NCBI GenBank assembly: GCA_963513935.1
Contig: OY740771.1
Location: forward strand, 15,022,954 to 15,086,953
Source: Aphrophora alni
Taxonomy: Eukaryota > Arthropoda > Insecta > Hemiptera > Aphrophoridae
DNA: 64,000 bases
Reading direction: 5' to 3'
Shown here: in pieces, positions 23,251 through 34,660 of the stretch
Position numbering within the stretch: the first letter of the stretch is position 1
Layout of the letters: each line of letters starts with the position of its first letter
Notes under the pieces: model-generated
Database searches by the model: none
What the model saw: the letters and a program-made list of their open reading frames with translations, nothing else
What the model was told of the DNA's origin: nothing
Program-made: the position numbers and the translations under genes

Positions 23251-25061
23251 CTGTAACAAATATGTACTGTACTTATATGTAATGTAATAACTTATGCTAT
23301 TCTTATTTTCCTTTAATTTTGAGCTTTATTAGTATCTGGTTGCGTACATAGAAATGAGAAAGTGTACTGCTACATTATTATAAAAATCCCATCAATATTT
23401 TACAACATCCCAATACTTTCTCTATGATATATCTGAGAGTTCAAGACATATGTATTGAGCCACTTTCTAATTAATTGATGATTATCGAACTGTAAAGCTA
23501 AAGATTTTGACCCTTACTAATGATCGAAGGGACAGTTGATGACCTTACTTCTGTTATAGGTCATGCACGACTCGCTCCGCTCTGTTATACTCTCCTGACC
23601 TTTGCCACATTTCTCTTGATTTGACAGGGCTTAATGTACTACAAAGAGTATTTGTTCTAACATGTTTCGTATACATGTTAAAAGGTTTTTCTTTTCCGTA
23701 ACAAGCGGTGAATTATTACAGCATTGCTGTTGTAGGAGACAATTTGTATTTGTTACGTGTAGGAAGAAGTATTGCGATAGTGAAAAAATAAATTTTGAGA
23801 TTCTGTAACATTAGCTTCTGTAAATAAAACAGTTCAAAACATTTTCTTAAATACTGGTAGTCTATTTGTTTTGTATTTAAATGTTTCGTTTGTTTTGATT
23901 TTCCAATTATGCAAAAGAAGTAGTTCATTCTATAATTCAGAGTTGCCTGTAAGTTACCTTCTGACTCTGTTATTATAGAAAATCCATAAAATACTTTCTG
24001 AGCATTAATTAAATGAACCAATTGCTTTTCAAAAACTCTTCAAACAATTCTAATTAAATAAATCAAAATCAAATTTCGTAGAAAAATATCATAATTTCTA
24101 CATATATTTTATTATGGTTCCTAACGTTATTACGCTTCGATACAGTTGGATAAATTTCAGGATTATTTATCTTTGGGTCAATCTGTCTTGAGATTTTTGT
24201 ATCACGTTATTTCAATAACGAATTTTCGAATAAACTAAATACTTTCATAGGAAAATTTCTCATTATTGTATTGCTAACAAAATCGTTATAATATTTTTGA
24301 AAAAAAATAGAAATTTTTCATGTTTGTCTTATAACTGCAAACCTTAAATAATAATAAAAAAGTCTAGTTCCAGAATAAAAAAAGCTCCTACACGCTTTTA
24401 TGCTATAACTCGGTGCGTAGACAGAAGATAAACTGTAAATTGCATTGCACAAAACACTTACGTTGTGTCGAAAACTTTCAAGACAGATATAAATGAAAAA
24501 ATCTTGAATTAAATGTTTTTTCTATTACAGTACATTGTTTATAGAACGTATATAATATTAAGTGATTGGAAATAAGACAAATCGTATGTACAGAAAGTAA
24601 AGATCATTGTCAAGTTACAAATTCATTATTTGTCGGCTAGACACGAGGTGGCGAAATGATTTCTCGAAATATCGAGTAGATAAATCGACGGCCGTATACA
24701 AACAATTGCATTACATTTTAACTGGATATGTTATAAATTGTAGTTTAAAGGTCAAAATTGACTCGTCGTTCTGAACGGAGGTGCATTAAACCCTAGTGCG
24801 CTACTGAGTGCGAGCATAGTACCACACCCTATACAGGTTTCCGAGAGAGTTATGGGATGTGGTAGTGAGGTTTCATACAGCACTCCGACAACTTCATCCG
24901 CGATGGTTTCTTCTGCTACGCAAAACTTTCTGATCTATAAATATATTATCGGAAGAACGTTTAAATGTAGTTTTGTTTATATTTCTTTTTCAATTGCAAA
25001 GTTTTTTTACGATTAGTTTTACACCTTAAATTCATTTCATTGTGGTTTGATTTAATACTAT
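23251..25061. other. AT-rich DNA with one more GC-rich patch
   Basis: The patch at 24760-24950 keeps one plus-strand frame stop-free from about 24760 to 25015 (roughly 85 codons) and ends beside CTATAAATA at 24936. No protein family is recognised and there is no good splice signal. CACGACTCGCTCCGCTCTGT near 23567 is an R3 fragment. Confidence 0.35.
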
Positions 25062-25331
25062 TATAGTCTGATTTTATAAATAATGTCACTGGCGGAGCGG
25101 TCGCGCGGAGACACAATTCTTGGTTAAATGTTCTCAAATATAGCATAATAGATTTTTTTAAATTTACTTTACAGAAGGTAAGTTTAACCAAGGATCCGAT
25201 TCAAGTTAATTACTAATTTATTGCTGCTTTTATATCATTTCGAGAAATATTTTAGTAGAAAGTTTTTGCCTAGAATTAGCTCACCGCGCAGCCGCTCCGC
25301 CAGTGACATTAATTTATAAAATCAGACTGTA
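25062..25331. mobile_element. 270-bp foldback element with GC-rich arms
   Basis: The left arm (25062-25108) has TAGTCTGATTTTATAAATAA then TGTCACTGGCGGAGCGG. The right arm (25283-25331) is its reverse complement with a few changes, including CCGCTCCGCCAGTGACATTA. The inner parts of the arms (CACTGGCGGAGCGG.CGCGCGG) are very GC- and CpG-rich in an AT-rich context, the outer parts AT-rich. No transposase is present. The 76-residue minus-strand frame at 24961-25191 runs through the left arm and is not a gene. Confidence 0.75.
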
Positions 25332-25599
25332 GTTACCATTCTTAAAATTGAACATGTTTCTTAAAAATCGATAGAACAGTTCGTGAGAAAATATTTTACA
25401 ATATTAACAGCATTGAACGATTTTTTTACTGTATACCAATAAATGTAGAATTGGATTTTTTAGGGATTAGTAAGAATTTTTTTTTTTTTTTAATAATCAA
25501 AATCGTTATAGGCGATTTTGAGAAAATGAAACTTTTTCTCTATCGTGTATGAACTAAAATGTAAATTTACTGAGGGCTTATTTATAGTGATTACGGAAG
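25332..25599 (+). repeat. R4-like dispersed sequence
   Basis: TCGATAGAACAGTTCGTGAG and AAATCGTTATAGGCGATTTT blocks match the R4 family in part. Confidence 0.45.
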
Positions 25600-25800
25600 A
25601 GGCAATGGTGGATCTACAAAATTTCGTCTAGTCTTTTAGTTTTTGTCTAGAGAGGGTTAGGTCCCTCTTTTTCACATCAGGTTTCTTTTGCCAAACTCTT
25701 GTGTTCTTCCAACACTATTAGAGTAATCAAATTCAGTATGTTTTGCCATTTTTATACATTCACTCAAAATTTGGAGTACTTGCCATAAAAAACATGTTAT
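25600..25800 (+). repeat. R1 dispersed repeat
   Basis: AGGTCCCTCTTTTTCACATC, AGGTTTCTTTTGCC and CAACACTATTAGAGTAATC are in family order. Confidence 0.6.
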
Positions 25801-25925
25801 TGCGCTTTTATAAAAGTCGACTTCGACGATGTTGATCGAATCTCCTTCACTTTAGTAAGTAAAGGTGTTACAATCCCGAAGTATATCACCTAGATCTACA
25901 CTTTCTAATGTAAGCGATAAAAAGT

Positions 25926-26319
25926 TATTATTAATATTATTATTATTATTATTATTATTATTAAGACTGGGGAGAGTGTTTTAAAGACGCCTCCTGCACT
26001 GCGACCTAATTAGATCTTTTGTGCCCCCCCTCTTGTTGGACTCAGGAGAGATCTATGTCTTTGACAAAAATTGATCAAACCCCCCGGTCGGAAGGTTTAG
26101 TAATTCTTCTTCCGAAATGAAGATAAATTCTAGAAATGTATGTCTTTTTAGGCACAAGGCCGGGCACTCAATGATGATGTGTTCCATGCGTTCCACCTCT
26201 TCACCACAGTACCTGCAAGTGTCATCATCCACCAGGCCCATCTTACTTAAGTGATACCTGCAACGATCAAAAGTTACACTGATTTCTGTTTGGTTGGTGG
26301 CGTCACATTTATCTGTCCG
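25926..26319 (-). pseudogene. LINE remnant C: zinc-knuckle C-terminus, 3' UTR and ATT tail
   Basis: The open frame on the minus strand runs from about 26319 to the stop near 26053. It reads FDRCRYHLSKMGLVDDDTCR, then YCGEEVERMEHIIIECPAL, and ends about 25 residues later. The C-x2-C-x8-H-x4-C pattern after K.GL is the zinc knuckle that closes ORF2 of many non-LTR retrotransposons carrying an RNase H domain. After the stop come about 85 bp of 3' UTR and then a TAA/ATT trinucleotide run at 25926-25965, the kind of simple-repeat tail typical of I-clade elements. Only this 3' end is present, so the copy is strongly 5'-truncated. The remaining frame is intact, suggesting it is younger than remnants A and B. 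The first in-frame ATG is internal and is not a real start. Confidence 0.85.
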
Positions 26320-27050
26320 TTATACTACTCCGTCTTCCATAATCTAACAAAAATAGGCTTAATGTACATTACAACGTTTACAATTATAATAACTTTTTAA
26401 GTTGATCAAATTTCTAATTACTGCTAATATAATTTAGCTATTTTCTAGATGTTTAATAATTTCTTGTTGAAAATATTTCTATAATATAAGACATTAACTT
26501 TCAAGTGTTTAGACAAATTAAGTTTCAAAGTTTGGAGGCTTTTGTAGTTCATTGTGAATGTGTCAAACTATTTACGTTTCACGAAGACAATAGGCGTCCA
26601 TTTTTCAACTCAGATGACCCGTAGGTTAAATAGGAAAGATAATAAAATAGTCATTAAGGAGTTCGTGTATTGTATACTCTGGTTATAAGTAACTGTTAAA
26701 ATAAACTAGATTTTGAATATTAAACTAGGGGTCAAAAACACTACTACCCTTTCTCCATTCTGACTCAAATGTGATTCACTCTGGAATATGTGTTACTGTG
26801 ATCGAAATTTGGTGAATGTTGAATTACTCCGGTGATTGTCGGCATTTATCTAATTGTTTGGTGTATATCCGTCCAAAATTCAAGGGTGAATGTTGAAAAA
26901 AGTAAGTGACATCACATTTTATTTTAATGGAAATTACGTTTGTATCATTATAAAATATATGTTATACAGATTCTTCTAAACGCCTAAGTAATAAATCAAA
27001 CAAATATTTGTGTTAGATACAATCTTGTTGAATACTGTGGTGAAATTCAC
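26320..27050. other. AT-rich intergenic DNA
   Basis: Nothing recognised. Confidence 0.45.
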
Positions 27051-27329
27051 AATAATAATTCGAATTTGCCCCTAACCACAATCACTAGAAACTTAATAAG
27101 ACACAATTATCTGGTTAATTGTTCTTTATTAATTTTAATTGTTTTTCATTAGTAGATATGTAAGGTTAGATTTAGTTTATAAGCAAGACCCTCCGATGAT
27201 GATAACCATGTTATCGAAATGTACATCAGGGCATTAAGTGGAAATAATTAATAAAGAACAATTAACCAGATAATTGTGTCTTATTAAGTTTCTAGTGATT
27301 GTGGTTAGGGGAAAATACGAATTATTATT
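27051..27329. mobile_element. Foldback element with 84-bp arms and a hammerhead-like loop
   Basis: The arms 27051-27134 and 27246-27329 are nearly perfect reverse complements (left CCCCTAACCACAATCACTAG, right CTAGTGATTGTGGTTAGGGG). The loop of about 110 bp holds a hammerhead-like core at 27189-27231. No coding frame is present. A more degenerate copy of the loop sequence follows at about 27430-27485 (GACCTCCACCGAAATCATCT, GTTGTCGAAATACACC). Flanking target duplications are not evident. Confidence 0.8.
27189..27231 (+). ncRNA. Hammerhead-ribozyme-like motif (degenerate core)
   Basis: In order: stem I CCCT (27189-27192) pairs with AGGG (27228-27231). The core CCGATGA (27193-27199) differs from CUGANGA by one base. 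An extra T follows. Stem II GATAAC/GTTATC (27201-27206 and 27210-27215) has a CAT loop. GAAA follows at 27216-27219. The 8-nt palindrome ATGTACAT (27219-27226) can act as a minimal stem III, alone or in a dimer. C at 27227 sits at the cleavage-site position (AUC). Hammerhead motifs with very short stem III are known from Penelope-like retroelements. The U4C change and the extra T make self-cleavage uncertain. Confidence 0.45.
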
Positions 27330-27339
27330 TTTAATATTT

Positions 27340-29339
27340 GTGTGATGAACTTTCACATCAGCTAAAAGTATTATAACACTTCGAATTTGTTAGGTTAAAT
27401 TAGAATAGAATAGCTTAGGTTAGATTTACATTATTTATGACCTCCACCGAAATCATCTGTGTTGTCGAAATACACCGTCAAACATCCAAAATGTAAAATA
27501 CTATTCGGTCTTTCATAGACATGTTAGGTATGTTTTGACATTCACTTATTTTAGTGTTTCACGGTAACATATACACAGGATGTTTTAAAAAATTTACATC
27601 TTAATTTATTGTGAAACTAAAAACGACATAATTCTCTCGTTTGCATGAAACGTTAATACACCCAAGGAGAACTATTTTTGTGAAATTTAAGTAAATCTCC
27701 CACATCTACTTAACACCCATAAATAAATACTTTCAAATAGCAACCTACCCTTAGTGATAATGAAACTTTTTATGAATAAAGTAATATCCTTTTCGAAATA
27801 TTGCACGATATTTAATTAGACTTGCAAATGTTTGTTACTGCGTTTTATCAACTTCTTTATCTTGGTAAAACAATTTATGGGAGAAGAACCGACGTTTCTA
27901 ATTATCAGTAGTTTAATATTAGTAATGTGAGTTCATAATATTAAAAAATCCATAAAAACTCTCACTTGATAACAAGTTATGTGCGGACAGCTTATTGTAA
28001 TAAAATTAATATTGTTGAATTGTCCAAATATTAAGAAGTTAAATCAACGTATAATATTCCAAAACATCATTTACTCATAGATAAGATACGAAATAATAAA
28101 AAAGCAGATCCGATAAAAATAATATACGAAGATTTTTTGTGGAATTTAGAAGAAAATCCAAGGAAGTGTAATGTTACAACCTGCCAATTAAAATGTTTAT
28201 TAATTCACAAATTGACACAGTCTTTATTTAATAACTAATAAAACTTTAAATATTTGAACTTAACTATTAACCCTCACCTAAATAAAGAGCTTGAGCAAAC
28301 GTGTAGCAAATAAATTAAATATCGTGCGAAATTGGAGAACGGATGATCTATTTTATTGCTTTTTTCATTCAAATTTTTATTTTTATGTACTTTAGTTAAA
28401 GGTGTCACATGTTTACCGTTTGAAAATTTTTAAATTAAGAATTGAAAGGAGATGTGGTAGAGTGGGTTACTTAGATTTCACAAAACTTAATCCCTTGCAT
28501 GTATTAACGATTCCCGCAAACCGCGCATTTAAGTCTCTTTTAGTTTTTTAATAAATTAAGATGTAAATTAATAAACATTGTAAATTTATAATTAGAATTC
28601 CTCTTGACCCTTCCTACAGTGTTTATTGAAATACATGAGGACTATAGGGTCAACAATTTTAAAATTCAGACCTTGTCAAAAATGGTAAATTTTCATAATT
28701 TGACGTTCCAGTCATGTGTGATTTTTACCTCAACAAAATCTATCCTTGATACTTAATTGTTTGAGACTATATAAGTAACATTAAAAGAAGCATATTGTAC
28801 CAAAAAAATAATAGAATAATTAAATATTATTAAAAATAACTTATATAGTTTGTTAGAGAAGGTTATATATACTGTTATGGAATAAATTAAACAAAGGCAA
28901 TATGTTGTAAAATTATACAATTTTATGGAGTCTCCCCATCATGGTTTTGACTTGTCCTATATACCTAGCAGTTTTAACACAAACTAAGGAATATATTAAA
29001 AAACCGAACAATTTATCCATATTTACTATAATACACTGTTAATTCGTATTCAAAATAAACAGGTAGTAGGTTGGGATGGGATGTGGGGGAGACTATGGTC
29101 ATAGATTTCTTAAAACAAATTTAGTACATGTATGTTTTGTATGTTTAACAATTGTGGTAATTTAAACTAATTAATGATAAATTCTATTAAATTACTTTAC
29201 TTAAAAAAAATTGCTAGAGAAGTATTTTCCTCTTTTAAATATGAACGTGAAGGTGTTTTTATTCTACTGTAGTTTAAGGGATAAATAAATTGTCAAAGAA
29301 GCCTTAATAAATATCATCGACTACAACCTCCAGAATTTT
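27340..29339. other. AT-rich DNA, no gene recognised
   Basis: Very AT-rich with no open frame above background. TTAGGTTAAATTAGAAT-type degenerate pentamers occur near 27390-27425. Confidence 0.45.
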
Positions 29340-29700
29340 ACTATTAAAAATTAAAAATTGTATTTTTATAAATAATTGAGTTTCTTTTAATCTGGAATAG
29401 AAGGTATTTGAGCTGTAAATTTTGTGTTGCAACTTTTTTTAAAAAAAATAATGGTTTCCGAGATAAGATTTTTAAATACAGATATTTTGAAAATTTACGA
29501 TGTATGGTGTACTAGTAAACACAATCAAATCTAAACTCAATATCTTACCTATTTCGGAAGTTATAATTATCTTTAAAAAAACATAAATTGACAGACTGAA
29601 AAGTAAGATCGTTTTCGCACATCTGTTTATAGTAACGATTTTACTTATTTTGCAAGTAAAGAAACTTCTTCTAAAATTGTTCATTGTATTTTCGAGAAAT
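29340..29700. repeat. R5-like dispersed sequence
   Basis: Contains ATGGTTTCCGAGATAAGATT, GTGTACTAGTAAACA and TTTCGGAAGTTATAATT blocks, similar in kind to 53050-53110 and 55350-55390. The 70-residue minus-strand frame is within it. Confidence 0.4.
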
Positions 29701-29849
29701 AATTTCTTAACCTTAGTTCAGCTCTCAGCACGAATAAACAGAAATTTCCACACAATAGCATGAACTTTCCAGACAACATAATCTCTGCAACTTAACTACT
29801 GGCAAATTTAGCGCATATACTCAACCTATCCTAAGCTAATGTAACAATT

Positions 29850-30250
29850 CTCAATCCGATATGCTCTTATCGGTGATTCAGCCCTGCCTCGTAACTAACT
29901 ATATAAATATCACTTATTTTGAGAAGGCAGGATTCGAAATTACATGTTCGACAGTAATTTTGCTATTTTCATCGTAAAATTGTTTTAAATTACCGCAATT
30001 GTAATATTTTAAATTCAATTAAAAAAAAAATCAATAGAGTTTTATATAATCCCTTATACCAAATTTGATGTTGCTATCTTACTTTATGCTATCTTGCTTA
30101 CGTACCGACGTCAACGACGATGGACTGAGGACACGTCAAAATTACTTTTTCGGTTTCCTGAAGTAATGAAAAATAAAGTGGTCGAAATGTTAGACGATTA
30201 CCAAACATACCCTATAGGCTACTTCGTATACTGGGTCGTCAATTTTTTTA
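29850..30250 (+). repeat. R3 dispersed repeat
   Basis: TCGGTGATTCAGCCCTGCCT, then ACCAAATTTGATGTTGCT, GACGTCAACGACGATGGAC and ACACGTCAAAATTACTTTTT, in the same order as 34160-34560. Confidence 0.55.
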
Positions 30251-30261
30251 AATCGGAACAC

Positions 30262-30795
30262 ATTCATACCTAACCTAACTCAACCTAACCTAACCTAACC
30301 TAACCTAACTCAAAAAAGGAGTAGATCCAGGTAGAGTTCTTCGTCCAAGCTAACTCAACCTAACCTAACCTCACCTAATTAAACCTAATATAATCTAAAC
30401 TATCTCAACCTAACCTAACCTAACCTAACCTAAACTAACTCAACCTAACCTAATCTAACCTAACCTAACCTAACTCAACTTAACCTAACCTCACCTATTT
30501 CAACCTAACCTAACCTAACCTAATCCAACCTAACCTAAACTAACTCAACCTAATCTAACCTAACCTAACCTAAACTAACTCAACCTAACCTAACCTTATC
30601 TAACCTAACCTAATCCAACCTAACCTAACCTAACCTAACCTAACCTAAACTAACTCGACCTAACCTAATCTAACCTAACCTAACCTAACTCAACTTAACC
30701 TAACCTCACCTATTTCAACCTAACCTAACCTAACCTAATCCAACCTAACCTAAACTAACTCAACCTAACCTAACCTCACCTCTAACCTAACTTTA
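30262..30795 (-). repeat. Interstitial telomeric array, (TTAGG)n on the minus strand
   Basis: About 530 bp made almost entirely of CCTAA units on the plus strand, with recurrent variants such as CTAACTCAACC, CTAATCCAACC and CCTCACCTATTTCAACC. A non-repeat insert of about 35 bp (GGAGTAGATCCAGGTAGAG) occurs near 30316-30350. The variant string starting TAAACTAACTCAACC at 30431 recurs at 30646 with a single change over about 119 bp, so the array contains a recent 215-bp internal duplication. TTAGG is the ancestral insect telomere motif. The location inside unique DNA and the degeneracy argue that it is interstitial, not a chromosome end. Confidence 0.9.
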
Positions 30796-31079
30796 AAAAT
30801 GACGTCACAGATATATTATTTTACGATAAATACTATTCACGTAAACAGTTCACGGATTTAACATTATTCTTATAGACATTAAATCCAAGATGGCGGTTAC
30901 TTTATCAGTACCTTAAAGGATGTATCAGTAATTTTCTTAAATTGTATGATAATGAAGCAAGATTATGACTGTGACGACCCCTCCATATTGATGTATAGCT
31001 TTATGATGGGTAATTGTATTCTGCGCAGTTTGGGTTACAAGTAGCTCACACAATGCATACTCACTAGAGTATAGTTATT
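30796..31079. other. Junction DNA between telomeric array and CpG-rich patch
   Basis: No gene seen. TGTGACGACCCCTCC at 30970 resembles an LTR start but no matching end was found. Confidence 0.4.
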
Positions 31080-31466
31080 TACGTTTCAGAGAGGGGGAGT
31101 CGAGCAGATGTACGCGCTTGCACGTGCCTTTACAGGCGGGCGCGCGACACAACCTCGGCCAAATACTGACTTAAGGGGGAATTGCCAACGGCTCTTTTTG
31201 CTGATCCGATCCATGGTCGGGTATAAATAGTACTGTCTCCCCTTGAAGCTTTCCATCACCTGCCTCGGCTTTTGTGAACAGATTGTCGGTTGGATTGACA
31301 AAAGAAAGGGAGCGAATGAATGGATTCCCTGACGATCCTGCATGAATTTAGGCTAGAGACAATACCGGGAACGGTCGGGACACCTGCGTACCTTCTACGC
31401 AAACATGGTGCCACGCTTCGTACGCGCGCCAGGATCCTAGCTTCACAACACTTGCTGAAACATTAA
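31080..31466 (+). promoter_or_regulatory. CpG-rich patch with TATA box and a 48-codon ORF: candidate promoter
   Basis: This is the densest CpG cluster outside the minisatellite (ACGCGCTTGCACGTG, GGCGGGCGCGCGACAC, CGTACGCGCGCC). A perfect TATAAATA stands at 31222-31229 on the plus strand, about 100 bp before an ATG at 31320. The ATG opens a 48-residue frame ending TAA at 31464-31466, MDSLTILHEFRLE at its start and RTRARILASQHLLKH at its end, basic and without a recognised family. A minus-strand frame (31086-31343) overlaps. No clear initiator element or splice donor is visible, so I call a candidate promoter only. An LTR or a degraded retrotransposon 5' region would look similar. Confidence 0.3.
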
Positions 31467-31889
31467 TCTAATTTCGTTCATTTAAAATTGTATGAATCGA
31501 ATCGTTATGGAATGTTTAACTGCACCTTTTGATCAACATAGGAAAATTTAAATGCTATTGAATACATAGAAATATACGAGGATAGTTTATTTATTACAGA
31601 TTCATGTATTGAAAGGAATTTACAGAATGACTTACTGCCGAAATAAATTTAAAATATGAAGTGACTTTTTGTACAACCTGTATGTTGAATGTTTATATAT
31701 GACGACGATCTCCCTTATGGAAACACCAAAACCTGAAACTATGAAATGTGCACATATCTTACTTCTAAGAGTTATTTCTCGCTATTTTTTTTATTCCTGT
31801 CTATAGATATTAATTATTTTATGGTGTTCACTAAAATCTAGCGAACTTTGTTACTCGTTCATGGAATTTGAAAAGCAGTTTTCCAAATT
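31467..31889. other. AT-rich intergenic DNA
   Basis: Nothing recognised. Confidence 0.45.
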
Positions 31890-31945
31890 AACCTAACCTA
31901 ACCTAACCTAACCTAACCTAACCTAACCTAACCTAACCTAACATA
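31890..31945 (-). repeat. Perfect short (CCTAA)n telomere-type run
   Basis: About eleven uninterrupted CCTAA units. Much purer than the large array 1.1 kb upstream, so probably younger. Confidence 0.9.
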
Positions 31946-33599
31946 AGATGGCTTCATACTTTTAAAAATCCTTACATACAAACCTACTTTTTATGCAGTT
32001 ATCGGATTAAAAACTTTTTAAATTCTTGAATGTATTTTTATAAACTCACTTATTTATCAGTTACAGGCACTTAAAGTTTTGTTCATATTTGTGAGTCGAT
32101 TTTCGGTACTTCCCAATGTTGCGTCAAATTGACAATTGCATGAGTAATATACTAAAAGTGTAGATAGCAATGCATCACTAAAATTATATAACTAATTTGT
32201 GGATCAACTGACTAATTTAATTCCTGACTTATGTCGTATAATTCAGTAGATTTGAGCAAATTTTTATCTGTTTTACAAATTAGTTATAATACATTTAGTC
32301 ATGCATTGGTATTTATAGTTCTTACCCCATGCATAATTAAATTATAATTTTGTTTAACAATATCAAGTACGAAAAATTGCCTCAAAAATGCATGTCTTAA
32401 AATTTTCTAAAGTTCTTGTGCCTTTACTTCTAAATGAGTGAGTGTTACAAAAAAATCTAGAAATACAAAATTTAGAATAATTTATATATTATATGCGAGG
32501 TTTATATAAAAAGTGTTTAAAGTTAGCTGCCATATTTGAAAATGGCAGCCACTTTAAATGTTTGGGTAAATGTTTTTTTTAATTCCATGGAAAACCAACG
32601 AAAGTCCTTCATTTAAAGTTTTTCATAGGCTCAATAGGTTTACAGTATAGCAATAGCATCCCAGATAAAATAATCACCCTGGATGTGAGTGTGTTTACTT
32701 ACTTTTGGGGGGGGGGGGGGTTGAAATTTTGGTTCGATTCTATTGACATTTTACGAATCTTTCAAAAACCTCGTAGTCTAACCTATATCATAAGCGTGAA
32801 AGTAAATTTGAACTTTCGAAAAATGAAAAGAATATATGTTTTAGGAATAATTTTTTACCCGTCTTCAATAGTCTCACACTAGCATACTGAGGGCATTTTT
32901 TAAATTTATATCCAATGACGTCATAACATGAGTTGTACGAAACACAATACAAGAATTATCATTAAAAAACAAACCCTTAACGAAAAACCTCAAAATAGAA
33001 AAAAAAAAACAAATACTCGTAAAATCGAGTAGCTAGATATTTAGGCAATGTGAACAGTAAACTATATTTTAAAACTAGTGGTTTTAAAAAGATGGAAACT
33101 GTAAAGCTGAAACCGTTTTAAATATGTTCTTTTACCGAGTGAGCAAAGTCATGTTTTATCTAAACCATTTGGAATAGGGTTTTTTGTACTTACAGATTTA
33201 TCAATCTTTGTGAATTAGTTCTTTTCAACGAAGTACTAGGTTTTCATTCTTTTTCCTCCATTTTAGAAATACGGAACTCAAATCTTACTGCAAAACTCCA
33301 AAATACAGACAGGGATGCTCCAAACAGGATTAAATACAATGGTGTAAACGAAGTACAAAGAGCAGTAATAAAAACAACTTTTAAAGAAAATAAATTTGAT
33401 CCGTTTTATAAAAGTTTCTACGTGACCTAAATTTAGAAAAAGTTTTTCTTTTCTCATTTTTTTTTAATGTTTTCATGTACTTGTTTAAAAATGTATACAA
33501 AATCAAATACACTATTACTTATTTACAATTTACACTTTTTAATTTCTCGTAATTTCCTCTAAAACTTGATATAATTTTCACGAAAGTTCTGTTTTCCTG
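31946..33599. other. AT-rich DNA with a 14-G run
   Basis: Fourteen consecutive G lie at 32707-32720, within a 65-codon frame (32685-32882) that has no recognised motif. A possible R5 fragment (GAAAATGGCAGCCAC) lies near 32537. Otherwise nothing seen. Confidence 0.4.
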
Positions 33600-33850
33600 G
33601 TTTTTTAGGTGAAAAATATTTCAGTAATCATTGCCTTATAAAAAAGGAAAAAAAACATAAAATGAAAACTCCTCGAGAACTATATAACCGTCAGGGTTGG
33701 AAGAGAACAAGAGTTGGTTAAAAGACACCTGGTAAAAAAGATGAAAGAGAGGGATCTAACCCACGACGACATTTAAAACACAGATTTAGCTAGGGCCCTT
33801 CGGGATTTTCTAGCTCGTACTCGTTAAAGGGTGCCCCAGGGAGTATGTTA
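33600..33850 (-). repeat. R1 dispersed repeat
   Basis: The minus strand has TCCCTCTCTTTCATC, AGGTGTCTTTTAACC, AACTCTTGTTCTCTTCC and TTTTCATTTTATG in family order. Just past it, GATGTTTCAACGAGGTCATT at about 33893 resembles the degenerate hammerhead-like arm at 2690. Confidence 0.65.
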
Positions 33851-34004
33851 CTTGTACTCGTATTATAGAAATACAAATACAAATAGTTGTATGATGTTTC
33901 AACGAGGTCATTAAACATGACTTAAGTGATTTTTTAAAAGAATATTTATATTTTTTCCAACAAATAATAATTCTCAAATAACTGAATACAAAAATAATTT
34001 AATA

Positions 34005-34080
34005 GGGCCATCATGGTACTTACCCAGCCCCATCATACACTATAATACAATCAACGTCGGGTAGGCCAAGACGTGCCTTG
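34005..34080 (+). repeat. R2 dispersed repeat, 5' fragment
   Basis: CCATCATGGTACTTACCCAG then CCCCATCATACACTATAATA, matching the start of the 61440 copy. Confidence 0.65.
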
Positions 34081-34094
34081 TATATGAGTATTAA

Positions 34095-34660
34095 AACACT
34101 CCATTCGCTTCGCTCGTGTCATATTTGAAGTAATCTCCATTTTCTAAGCTATATTCGGTGATTCGGCCCTCCCGTATCTCAGCTCAACGAATATAATTTT
34201 CCTTAGTTGGTTCGTATTCTAAATTACATTTTTTTAAAATAACTTCGATATTTGTAGAGTGGGGTTGATACCACTACACGAAGAATTAAAACCTGCTTTT
34301 TTTATCAAATTTAGCGTGTTATAAATTGAATAACACAATCTATATTAATAAAAATGTGTTTACCATGTCCGTCAATTTACTATTTAAAATTAAAATTTTA
34401 TGGATTTCAATTGGGTTTTATATGAGCACGCTATAGTACCAAATCAAATTTTATGTTCCTAACAGAAATTTTATTGGTGATATCCTTCATTTAGCTGAGA
34501 ACGGCGACACGTCTAAAATCACTTTTTTAGTTTCCTGATGACCTAAAACTTGTCTATCAGTCAAAAAACGGAATTCAAATTTGTTTACGACTACCACACT
34601 TTCCCTATGCTACAGATATTCAATAATATGATGAGAACTACGTACTACCCGAATTTCACA
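34095..34660 (+). repeat. R3 dispersed repeat, long copy
   Basis: TTCGCTTCGCTCGTGTCA, TCGGTGATTCGGCCCTCC, GTTATAAATTGAATAACAC, ACCAAATCAAATTTTATGTT and ACACGTCTAAAATCAC blocks give the fullest version of the family in this window. Confidence 0.65.

Noticed and set aside
30970..31625. Solo LTR beginning TGTGACGACCCC
   Set aside because: No convincing CA end and only a 4-5-bp chance match for a target duplication (ATGAC).
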